Below are positions 1 to 6,482 of a stretch of 13,080 bases of DNA, piece by piece (within the stretch, counting starts at the first letter, position 1; every line of letters begins with the position of its first letter). A model generated the notes under the pieces. It was not told the origin of the DNA and searched no databases. It was given only the letters and a program-made list of their open reading frames with translations. This DNA is from Halovenus sp. Lineage in GTDB: Archaea; Halobacteriota; Halobacteria; Halobacteriales; Haloarculaceae. The stretch is from NCBI GenBank assembly GCA_003551265.1, contig PUMG01000246.1:1-13080 (forward strand), in the 5' to 3' direction. Made by a program: the position numbers and the translations under genes.

Positions 1-995
1 CCAGCCGGGAACTCGATGATGCGCTCGTCGTCGCTGCCGGCGGCGTCGTTGAGTGGTCGACTCGACGCTGGCGGGACGATGTGGTCGTACTGACCGAGTA
101 TCTGGAGCAGTGGAACGTTGATGTCAGCCGGGTCGACTCGCTCTCCATCGAGGGTAAGTTTTCCATCGATGAGTCGGTTGTTCCGATAGACATCGTCGAC
201 GAACTCGCGGAAGACGCGACCGGCGACATCGACACCGTCCCACGTCCAGCGCTCCATCCGGGCGAACATCTCGACGAACGCCGGGTCTTCGATATTCTCG
301 AAAAAGCGGACGTACTTCGTGAGGAGGTTCTCGACCGGCTCCATCATGGCGAACTGGCTGGCCAGCAGTTCTGCGGGGACGTTGCCATAGGTCTGTGCGA
401 CCGTCGCGGGGTTGTACTGTGCTGCCCACCGTTCGAGCAAGCCGCCGGTGTCGTCGAAGACGACGGGTGTCGCCATGAGCGAGAGCGTCCTGACCCGCTC
501 TGGAAACCGGGTCGTGTACATAATCGACAGTGTGCCGCCCATACAGTAGCCAAGCAGATGGACGCTCCCGGTCGAGGAGTAGTCACAGGCAACGTCAACA
601 CAGTTAGTGAGATACCGACAGATGTAATCGGCGAGCCCAAGCGTCGTATCGAGGCGTGACGGCTCGCCCCAGTCGACGAGATACACCTCGAAGCCTGCAT
701 CGAGCAACTGGCGGATAACACTTCTGTCGGGCTGTAAATCCAGGATATACGGACGGTTGACAAGTGCGTAGACGATGAACACAGGTGTCCCGTGTTTCTT
801 TTCGTTGGGTGTGTAGCGCCTCAACACGAGTTTGTTCTCCTCGTAGACGACATCGCTCTCGGTCTGACCGACCTCGGCGCTCAGCATATCGACGATTCGC
901 TCCGGGGCAATCGCAGTCCGCTCGGCGGTTTTCACCGCAAGTTCGAGGAGACGACGCTGGACGGGCAGGGGGACTGTCGTGTCCTCCGAATTCAC
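1..995 (-). CDS. phaC: Class III poly(3-hydroxyalkanoate) synthase subunit PhaC (3' end outside window)
   Basis: This enzyme polymerises 3-hydroxyacyl-CoA into polyhydroxyalkanoate at storage-granule surfaces. I translated 331 codons from the minus strand; the frame is open at the left edge. It shows the class III signatures NRPYILDLQPDRSV, YLVDWGEPSR and the lipase-like box GYCMGG. The nucleophile is Cys151 and the Asp of GQYDHIVPP is Asp304, which matches the Cys149/Asp302 spacing of Allochromatium vinosum PhaC. The sequence stops at IIEFPA plus the first two bases of a Gly codon, so the catalytic His should be the next codon beyond the window. The start is GTG at 995, chosen because GGAGG lies 8 nt upstream (about 1008-1004). 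An ATG at 1021 is in another frame and stops after nine codons, and an in-frame GTG at 1004 overlaps the Shine-Dalgarno. hisH lies 88 bp upstream; no phaE precedes it, although haloarchaeal phaC usually follows phaE. The family call is secure; whether it is the main PhaC or a paralogue is open. Confidence 0.93.
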   Translation of the reverse strand, partial: MNSEDTTVPLPVQRRLLELAVKTAERTAIAPERIVDMLSAEVGQTESDVVYEENKLVLRRYTPNEKKHGTPVFIVYALVNRPYILDLQPDRSVIRQLLDAGFEVYLVDWGEPSRLDTTLGLADYICRYLTNCVDVACDYSSTGSVHLLGYCMGGTLSIMYTTRFPERVRTLSLMATPVVFDDTGGLLERWAAQYNPATVAQTYGNVPAELLASQFAMMEPVENLLTKYVRFFENIEDPAFVEMFARMERWTWDGVDVAGRVFREFVDDVYRNNRLIDGKLTLDGERVDPADINVPLLQILGQYDHIVPPASSRPLNDAAGSDDERIIEFPA

Positions 996-1003
996 GCCAG
1001 ACA

Positions 1004-1009
1004 CCTCCC
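1004..1009 (-). promoter_or_regulatory. Shine-Dalgarno of phaC
   Basis: On the minus strand the bases GGGAGG followed by TG stand 8 nt ahead of the GTG at 995. The match to the 16S rRNA 3' end is strong. It decides the phaC start and implies a leadered transcript, unlike most other genes here, whose starts sit at leaderless distance from a TATA box. Confidence 0.6.
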
Positions 1010-1057
1010 GGTCGTGTCCATACCCCGGTTTCGGCGACCTCCCTTGTAGTACTGTGT

Positions 1058-1063
1058 GATTAA
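1058..1063 (-). promoter_or_regulatory. Possible TATA element for phaC
   Basis: On the minus strand TTAATC is the most AT-rich stretch in the hisH-phaC spacer. A TATA box here would start transcription near 1033 and leave a leader of about 38 nt carrying the Shine-Dalgarno. It adjoins the tandem repeat at 1063-1106. It is a weak match; read-through from hisH is the alternative. Confidence 0.3.
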
Positions 1064-1106
1064 GCGCTGGTCTCGACACAACTTCAGCGTTGGTCCCGAC
1101 ACAACT
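1063..1106. repeat. Imperfect tandem repeat duplicating the hisH 3' end
   Basis: Two 21-nt copies, at 1063-1083 and 1086-1106, agree at 19 of 21 positions with a 23-nt period; the last ten bases, CGACACAACT, are identical. The right copy encodes the last residues of HisH (ELCRDQR). The left copy lies past the HisH stop (TGA at 1086-1084). The period is not a multiple of three, so the second copy is not a continued reading frame. Confidence 0.8.
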
Positions 1107-1734
1107 CGACGAAGTTACGAAGAATCCGCAACCCGGTCTCTCCCGACTTCTCGGGGTGAAACTGTGTCCCGAAGACGGTGCCAGCGTCGTTCGCGACGAT
1201 GCTGGCGAAATCGAGTCCGTAATCAGTCGTTGCCACGACAGCCCCGTCATCTGTTGGCTGGGCGTAGTACGAGTGGACGAAGTAGGCGTACTCGCCGTCG
1301 ACACCCTCGACGAGCGGATGGTCGCGCACGACCGAGAGTCGGTTCCAGCCCATCTGTGGCACCTTCACGTCGTCCGGAAAGCGGCGGTTAGAGCCAGGAA
1401 TCAGGTCGAGACCCTCGGTTTCTCCTTCTCCGGCGTGTTCGGCCTCCTCGCTGGTCGTGAGCAACATCTGCATCCCGAGACAGATACCGAAAAGCGGCGT
1501 GCCAGCGTCGGCCTGTTCGACCAGCAACTCCCGGAACGGTCCGGCGTTTTCCATCCCTTCGCTGAACGCACCAACACCGGGAAGGACGATGCCATCGGCG
1601 TCGTCGAGCGTCGTCGGGTCGGTGGTGATCTCGACCGATGCACCCGCGCGTTCGAGACCGCGGGTGACGCTCCGGAGATTCCCGAGACCGTAATCGACGA
1701 CCGAGATGTGGGCTGTCATCTGTCGCGTGCTCAT
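1084..1734 (-). CDS. hisH: Imidazole glycerol phosphate synthase, glutaminase subunit HisH
   Basis: HisH is a class I glutamine amidotransferase. It releases ammonia from glutamine and passes it to HisF, which turns PRFAR into imidazole glycerol phosphate and AICAR in histidine biosynthesis. The 216-residue product is of normal length. It opens with the HisH signature VVDYGLGNLRSV (12-23) and has the oxyanion region PGVGAFSEGM (52-61), the nucleophile Cys85 in GICLGMQ, the PQMGWN segment (126-131), and the His193/Glu195 pair in QFHPEKS. The ATG at 1734 is kept because a CTATATC element is centred about 26 nt upstream, which fits a leaderless mRNA. The in-frame ATG at 1719 would also give a normal HisH N-terminus. 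hisF and other his genes are not in the window. The 3' end takes part in the tandem repeat at 1063-1106, and phaC follows on the same strand. Confidence 0.97.
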   Translation of the reverse strand: MSTRQMTAHISVVDYGLGNLRSVTRGLERAGASVEITTDPTTLDDADGIVLPGVGAFSEGMENAGPFRELLVEQADAGTPLFGICLGMQMLLTTSEEAEHAGEGETEGLDLIPGSNRRFPDDVKVPQMGWNRLSVVRDHPLVEGVDGEYAYFVHSYYAQPTDDGAVVATTDYGLDFASIVANDAGTVFGTQFHPEKSGETGLRILRNFVELCRDQR

Positions 1735-1756
1735 ACGTGTCTCATCGTAACCGCTG

Positions 1757-1763
1757 GATATAG
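1757..1763 (-). promoter_or_regulatory. TATA box of hisH
   Basis: The minus strand reads CTATATC, centred about 26 nt ahead of the ATG at 1734. That spacing places transcription start on the start codon itself, as in leaderless haloarchaeal genes. Confidence 0.6.
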
Positions 1764-1801
1764 GGATTCGCCTTCGGCAGGTGGTCGGTCGTTCGATTGA
1801 C

Positions 1802-1807
1802 TTATTT
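1802..1807 (+). promoter_or_regulatory. TATA box of the AAA+ ATPase gene
   Basis: TTATTT is centred about 28 nt ahead of the ATG at 1833. This element argues against the longer frame from 1797, whose start would lie upstream of the box. About 40 bp separate it from the divergent hisH TATA box. Confidence 0.6.
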
Positions 1808-1832
1808 CGGTTCAGAAACTAGTTGCGTGGGA

Positions 1833-3155
1833 ATGACCGACCAGGAGCTTTCTGTCGTCGAGTTCGTGCTGACGACGCTCACGTACACCGAAAACGAGGA
1901 ACTCGACGCCGACGACCTGCCGCCGTCGTATCGCGCACCGTTCTGGAGCGGTGGAACCATCGACCGACCGCTGTCACCGACAGTCGAGGCAGCACGGCAG
2001 GCGACGGGTGTCGAACGTCCGTGGGAGGCGATTTCGGGACTGATGTTCACCGACTACGACGATTTCACCGACGAACTGGAGTTCACTGACCGCTCGATGG
2101 CTGAGCAGTGGTACCTCGACCGGGTCGACGACGAGGCACTCGAAACGAACCCGACGCTCGCAGCGGCGTTCGAAGACGACCACGACGTGAGCTACGAACT
2201 CGCCCGCGAGACCAACCGACCAGCGCGTGCAGACAGGGCGTTCATCAACGCGTTGCTAGAGGAGTACTTCGACGAGGAGGAAGACGAGATGCTCGACCTC
2301 GTCGACGTCCGCGCTCCCGAGGAGATAGAGATGTCACTCGACGATATCGTCCTCACCGCGGAACAGGAGCGCGAGATTCAGAAAATTGTCAAGGCTATCG
2401 AACACCGGGAGTATCTGGCGAACATTGGACTCCGTGAGATAGGAAAGCTCCTGTTCGTCGGTCCGCCGGGAACTGGTAAAACGTCGGTCGCGCGAGCGCT
2501 CGCAGGGAAACTCGGACTCGCGTGTGTCGAGGTGAAGCTGTCGATGATAACCAGCCAGTATCTGGGTGAGACCGCGAAGAACGTCGACAAGACGTTCGAG
2601 GTTGCCAAACGGCTCTCGCCGTGTATTCTGTTCATCGACGAGTTCGACTTCGTGGCGAAGACCCGCTCCAGTGACGAACACGCCGCAATCAAACGAGCCG
2701 TCAACACCCTGCTCAAGAGCATCGACGAGGTGTCGCTCATCCGTGACGAGGTGTTGCTCATCGGTGCGACGAATCACCCGGACCAGCTCGATGCGGCGGC
2801 GTGGCGACGGTTCGACGAGATTGTCAACTTCCCCAGGCCAGACGCTCCAATGCGTGCGGACATCCTCCGTATCATCACCCGCGAGATGGACATTGCGGAT
2901 TTCGACCCCGACGCAGTCGCAGAACTCACCGACGGTCTGACTGGAAGCGACCTTCGCCTCGTCATGCGGGAGGCGGTACTCGAAGCACTCACCGAAGAGC
3001 GGATGACGCTCACACAGAATGACCTGCTCGACGCGGTCAAAGATTTCGAGGAACGAGACACGCTGAAGAATCTCGATATGGTGGATGGCGACCATGACGC
3101 ACTCGTCGCTGGGGGGAGTTTCGAGAGTGACGGACACGACCACAGTCACGATTGA
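1833..3155 (+). CDS. AAA+ family ATPase, single AAA domain
   Basis: This is a soluble ATPase of 440 residues counted from ATG 1833 (leaderless distance from TTATTT). Residues 1-165 form a very acidic N-terminal region I do not recognise. The AAA module follows: Walker A GPPGTGKT (210-217, Lys216), a pore-loop-like SQYLGE (241-246), Walker B ILFIDE (265-270, Asp269 and Glu270), sensor 1 in GATN (Asn314), arginine-finger region WRRFD (324-328), and a C-terminal lid with TGSDLRLVMREA (370-381). All ATPase residues are present, so it should hydrolyse ATP and remodel a protein substrate, as Cdc48-, FtsH- and PAN-type AAA proteins do. There is no second AAA ring, no membrane segment and no protease domain. 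The C-terminus ends in the His/Asp tail DGHDHSHD, a possible metal-binding tail (inference). The substrate cannot be told from the neighbours. The AAA family call is secure; the cellular role is unknown. Confidence 0.9.
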   Translation: MTDQELSVVEFVLTTLTYTENEELDADDLPPSYRAPFWSGGTIDRPLSPTVEAARQATGVERPWEAISGLMFTDYDDFTDELEFTDRSMAEQWYLDRVDDEALETNPTLAAAFEDDHDVSYELARETNRPARADRAFINALLEEYFDEEEDEMLDLVDVRAPEEIEMSLDDIVLTAEQEREIQKIVKAIEHREYLANIGLREIGKLLFVGPPGTGKTSVARALAGKLGLACVEVKLSMITSQYLGETAKNVDKTFEVAKRLSPCILFIDEFDFVAKTRSSDEHAAIKRAVNTLLKSIDEVSLIRDEVLLIGATNHPDQLDAAAWRRFDEIVNFPRPDAPMRADILRIITREMDIADFDPDAVAELTDGLTGSDLRLVMREAVLEALTEERMTLTQNDLLDAVKDFEERDTLKNLDMVDGDHDALVAGGSFESDGHDHSHD

Positions 3156-3189
3156 TGCTGACTGTGTGTCGTTGTCCCGCCCCCCAATC

Positions 3190-3198
3190 TTAATTAAT
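3190..3198 (+). promoter_or_regulatory. TATA box of the histidine kinase gene
   Basis: TTAATTAAT, centred about 26 nt ahead of the ATG at 3219, is the clearest AT-rich island in the 63-bp gap after the AAA+ gene. It implies a separate, leaderless transcript for the kinase. Confidence 0.6.
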
Positions 3199-3218
3199 AG
3201 AGGGGCGAACGTACCCTC

Positions 3219-5477
3219 ATGAGAGACGACCGCTCTGTCACAGTCCTCTACGTTGACACCAACCCACGGTTACGTGAGCTGGTCGAGACATCTCTGGAAA
3301 GAGAGCGAGAGACGTTCAACGTGGTGACGAGAGCAGACACAAACGAACTCAGGTCGTCTCTCGAATCGAGTACTATCGACTGCGTGGTCGGCGCTCACAG
3401 GCCACCGAAACTGGATGCGCTGGAACTACTCGAGACGTTGCGAGAAGAGTATCCTCAGCTGCCGTTCGTTCTCTTCGCAGACATCAGTCTTGAGGGGCTT
3501 CTCGCTGAAGTGGTCTCTGCGGGGGTGACCGAGTACGTCGAAGAGAGTAACGAACAACTCGGCGCTCTCGCTGACAGTATCGAGCGTGCAATCGACGGGC
3601 GAGCAATCGACGGACAAGAACATGGGCAGACAGCGTCGCGGCCCCACCAGTGCGAAACTGTGCTCCAGACGATGTCCGCGGCTGTATTTTTGAAGGATGT
3701 TGACGGACGGTACCTCCTGATGAACGAGACGTGTCGAGCGCTGTTCGACCTCGAGGAGTCTACAGACGTGACCGGTCTCACAGACGAGGACCTGTTCGCG
3801 CTCGATCAGTCCGAGAGAAGCCGGGAACGAGACAGACGAGTCGTCGAAACTGGCGAGACCGTTGAGGGGGAGATAGACATTCCGAGAGTCGACACGGAGA
3901 CTGACACGTCAACGGATACGGGGACAAAAAAGTATCTCATACGCCAGTCCCCGGTGTACAGGGACGGGACCGTCGAGGCTATCTGTGGCGTGCTGACGGA
4001 CATCACGGAGCAGAAACAGCGCGAACGCGAACTCGAACAGTACAGACAGTATCTGGAGCACTCGCCGGACATCATGGTCGTGCTGGACGAAGACGGCAAG
4101 GTCGAGTACCAGAGCAGTTTTCGGGTTGGAGGCGGGGAGGTCGAACTGGCGGGATGTGCCGGAGAGCCGTTTTTGAAAGCCATCCATCCCGACGACGTCG
4201 AAAAGGCGCAGAAAGACTTCGAACAAGCGCTCGACAGCCCCGACGAAGTCGTACTGAGCGAGTTCCGCGTCCGAACGACCGACGGCGAGTGGGTGTGGCT
4301 CGAAAGCAGAGCCCACAACTACATCGGTGAGGAACCAGTCGGCGGCATCCTCGTCTCCGTTCGGGACATCTCCCAGCAAAAAGCGTATCAGTCGACACTC
4401 GAAGCGCTCCACGAGGCAGCCACAGCGATACAGCAGGCCAAAACCGTCGAAGAGGCGTGTGAACGGACGGTCGAGGTCTCGGCGAACATCCTTTCGTTCT
4501 ACCAGTGCGTGGTGGTACTACGCGAGGGCGAGTGGCTCGTCCCGTACGCGAGATCCGAAGCGACACCGTCTGGCGGTGCGCGACGAATGCACGTCACGGA
4601 AGGCCTGGCAGGGAAGACGTTTCAGACGGGGGAATCTTATATTGTCGACGACGTGGCCCAGGACGACACGTCGAAACCAGCAAAGGAGACCTACCGCTCG
4701 GGGCTGAGCGTTCCCATCGGTGAGTACGGCGTCTTGCAGGCAACCAGCACCGACGTGAGCGGTTTCGACGCGGAAGACCTCGCGCTTGCGGAACTCCTCT
4801 GTGACCACACGGCGAGTACAATAGCGCGCATCGAGCGCGAGCAACGGCTGGCCCGCAAGAAAGAGCGGCTCAACGAGTTTGCCAGTTTCGTCTCACACGA
4901 CCTCCGGAACCCGCTGAACGTTGCGATGCTTCGTCTTGATCTGCTCGAAGACGAGTGTGACAGCGAACATATTGACCACCTCGACGCCGCTCTCGAGCGG
5001 ATGGACCAGCTCATTGAGGACCTCCTGACGCTCGCACGGCAGGGCGAGACGGTGGGTGAGACAGAAGCGGTCGACCTCGCTGAGCTAGCTGCTCGTTGCT
5101 GGACGACTGTCGAGACGAACTGTGCACATCTCGAAATCGCCGTCGAAGGCACGGTTCAGGCCGACAAGAGTCGTCTGAGCACCGTGCTCGAGAACCTCTT
5201 TTCGAACGCTATCGACCACGGGGGCGACGACGTCACTGTCACTATTGGGAATCTCCCCGATGAACGGGGCTTCTACGTCGCCGATGACGGCGACGGAATC
5301 GATGAGACTGACCGTGAACAGTTGTTCGAGAGCGGTTACTCGACCCGGGATGACGGGACGGGAATCGGGCTGGCCATCGTCAAGCAGATTGTCCGAGCCC
5401 ACGGCTGGAGTATCGACGTGACAGAGAGCGAAGACGGCGGCGCACGCTTCGAGGTTTCCGGAATGACAGTCGAGTGA
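3219..5477 (+). CDS. Soluble sensor histidine kinase: pseudo-receiver, two PAS, GAF, HisKA, HATPase
   Basis: A 752-residue cytoplasmic sensor kinase with no membrane segment. Domains in order: receiver-like (about 6-124), PAS 1 (about 146-266, ending GVLTDITEQK), PAS 2 (about 276-388, ending VSVRDISQQK), GAF (about 395-540), HisKA (about 550-612) and a HATPase domain (about 648-750). The phosphorylated histidine is His560 in SHDLRNPL. The ATP-binding N box has Asn663 in LFSNAIDHG, then DDGDGID (689-695) and GTGIGLAI (713-720), so the kinase core looks active. The receiver-like domain has lost its chemistry: Ala59 replaces the phosphoacceptor Asp (VVGAHRPP), Thr14 stands in the acidic pocket, Ala87 replaces the conserved Thr/Ser and Glu109 the conserved Lys. 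The linker after it holds a 15-bp tandem duplication (AIDGR/AIDGQ). No partner response regulator is encoded in the window. The ligand sensed by the PAS/GAF domains cannot be told. The start is set by the TATA box at 3190-3198. Confidence 0.93.
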   Translation: MRDDRSVTVLYVDTNPRLRELVETSLERERETFNVVTRADTNELRSSLESSTIDCVVGAHRPPKLDALELLETLREEYPQLPFVLFADISLEGLLAEVVSAGVTEYVEESNEQLGALADSIERAIDGRAIDGQEHGQTASRPHQCETVLQTMSAAVFLKDVDGRYLLMNETCRALFDLEESTDVTGLTDEDLFALDQSERSRERDRRVVETGETVEGEIDIPRVDTETDTSTDTGTKKYLIRQSPVYRDGTVEAICGVLTDITEQKQRERELEQYRQYLEHSPDIMVVLDEDGKVEYQSSFRVGGGEVELAGCAGEPFLKAIHPDDVEKAQKDFEQALDSPDEVVLSEFRVRTTDGEWVWLESRAHNYIGEEPVGGILVSVRDISQQKAYQSTLEALHEAATAIQQAKTVEEACERTVEVSANILSFYQCVVVLREGEWLVPYARSEATPSGGARRMHVTEGLAGKTFQTGESYIVDDVAQDDTSKPAKETYRSGLSVPIGEYGVLQATSTDVSGFDAEDLALAELLCDHTASTIARIEREQRLARKKERLNEFASFVSHDLRNPLNVAMLRLDLLEDECDSEHIDHLDAALERMDQLIEDLLTLARQGETVGETEAVDLAELAARCWTTVETNCAHLEIAVEGTVQADKSRLSTVLENLFSNAIDHGGDDVTVTIGNLPDERGFYVADDGDGIDETDREQLFESGYSTRDDGTGIGLAIVKQIVRAHGWSIDVTESEDGGARFEVSGMTVE
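3588..3613 (+). repeat. 15-bp-period tandem duplication in the kinase linker
   Basis: GCAATCGACGG occurs at 3588-3598 and again at 3603-3613, in frame, giving AIDGR then AIDGQ between the receiver-like domain and PAS 1. The short in-frame duplication looks like replication slippage in a tolerant linker. Confidence 0.6.
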
Positions 5478-5504
5478 TGGTCCGGGGTAGAAGCCATCAG
5501 GAGC

Positions 5505-5510
5505 CTTTTG
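5505..5510 (+). promoter_or_regulatory. Weak TATA-like element before the MBL-fold gene
   Basis: CTTTTG is centred about 28 nt ahead of the ATG at 5536. The spacing fits a leaderless start but the sequence is a poor TATA match. Transcription from the kinase promoter is the alternative. Confidence 0.25.
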
Positions 5511-5535
5511 TGCTGAGCCAGCCTACGGTTTCGTG

Positions 5536-6417
5536 ATGCAAGTGACGTTGCTGGGTACCGGCGATACGACCGGGACACCGACTGTCGGGTGTACGTGCGA
5601 GACATGTCTGACCGCACGTGATCCCCCGCCGGAGTTGCGTGCACGTCTCAGAGCGCAGGGAGCGACGATTACGCCCAGCGGCGGTGTCGAGCGGACGCGC
5701 TTTTCGGTTCACGTGTACAACGAGCGAACCAGCGAGTCGTTGCTGGTGGATTTCAGCCCGGACTTTCGTCACCAGTTTCTTCGAGAAGATGTTCCGCTGC
5801 CCGACGCCAGCATCGTCACACACGTGCACTTCGACCACCTCGATGGCCTCGGGAACTGTTTCCGTCTGGTCGACGACCTCGACGTGTTCGCTGCCGACGA
5901 GGTCGACCCACAGACCGGCGAGAGCGTCGCAGAGACTGTCGCCAGCGACTACGTCTACCTCGACCAGGTGACGGTCCAACCACGGACGCCGTTCGAGCCG
6001 TTCGAAACCTGCGGGCTGATGGTAACGCTGGTCCCTGTCGTCCACCCGCCGCTTCTGTGTTACGGGCTGGCGATCGAGGACCCTGTGACTGGTGCGAAGC
6101 TCTCGCTGTCGGGGGATACCTGCTACGCCATCTCTGCAGAGTCGAAAGCGGTGCTGGCAGAGCCCGACCTGCTGCTTGCGGAGGCTATCGTTCCGGCCCA
6201 TCTGTGTGAGTACCACTCCCTGGGTGGAGACCACCACGACAGCGACGGCGTTCCCCGGACGTTCGGAACCAAGCACATGACCCGCGAGGGTGCACTGTCG
6301 CTGGCGGACGACCTCGACGCTCGGCGGACACGACTCGTCCACGTCGCACACTTCTACCCTGCGGAGGAAGCCTTCGAGGAGCCACTGGCGCTCGACGGCG
6401 AACGCTACGAGCTGTAA
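5536..6417 (+). CDS. Metallo-beta-lactamase-fold hydrolase, PhnP-like
   Basis: A 293-residue metal-dependent hydrolase. It opens with LLGTGDTTGTPTVGC (5-19), the N-terminal strand and loop typical of the PhnP/RNase Z-like branch. The cysteines C19, C21 and C24 (GCTCETC) resemble the structural zinc site of PhnP. The metal motif is HVHFDH (96-101); further ligand candidates are His170 (VPVVHP), Asp194 (LSGDT) and His269/His272 (LVHVAHFYP). The nearest described activity is cyclic-phosphate phosphodiesterase (PhnP acts on ribosyl 1,2-cyclic phosphate), but no phosphonate genes lie nearby, so the substrate is not known. An insert rich in His and Asp (GGDHHDSDG, 230-238) lies before the last metal ligand. 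GTG at 5533 is directly in front of the ATG at 5536; I prefer the ATG. The gene starts 58 bp after the kinase. Fold secure, substrate open. Confidence 0.85.
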   Translation: MQVTLLGTGDTTGTPTVGCTCETCLTARDPPPELRARLRAQGATITPSGGVERTRFSVHVYNERTSESLLVDFSPDFRHQFLREDVPLPDASIVTHVHFDHLDGLGNCFRLVDDLDVFAADEVDPQTGESVAETVASDYVYLDQVTVQPRTPFEPFETCGLMVTLVPVVHPPLLCYGLAIEDPVTGAKLSLSGDTCYAISAESKAVLAEPDLLLAEAIVPAHLCEYHSLGGDHHDSDGVPRTFGTKHMTREGALSLADDLDARRTRLVHVAHFYPAEEAFEEPLALDGERYEL

Positions 6418-6455
6418 CCCTCTCGGGTAGCAATCCGACAGGACTTTCGTCTGAC

Positions 6456-6463
6456 AGTATCAA
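6456..6463 (+). promoter_or_regulatory. Possible TATA element before the FNT gene
   Basis: AGTATCAA is centred about 24 nt ahead of the ATG at 6483, slightly closer than for other genes here. It supports the ATG over the GTG at 6468, which would be only about 9 nt away. Confidence 0.35.
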
Positions 6464-6482
6464 CCGTGTGAGACAGACGAGC

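Noticed and set aside
81..659. Plus-strand open frame at the left end
   Set aside because: It is antisense to the PhaC coding sequence, whose catalytic Cys and Asp and conserved blocks are read on the minus strand.
1090..1800. Plus-strand open frame of 236 codons opposite hisH
   Set aside because: HisH on the minus strand has every catalytic residue; the plus frame has no family features and spans the divergent promoters.
1797..1832. Longer AAA+ N-terminus starting at ATG 1797
   Set aside because: The TATA element TTATTT (1802-1807) would fall within the coding sequence; ATG 1833 is 28 nt behind it.
5497..6351. Minus-strand open frame of 284 codons opposite the MBL-fold gene
   Set aside because: The plus strand encodes a protein with intact metal motifs; the antisense frame shows no family features.
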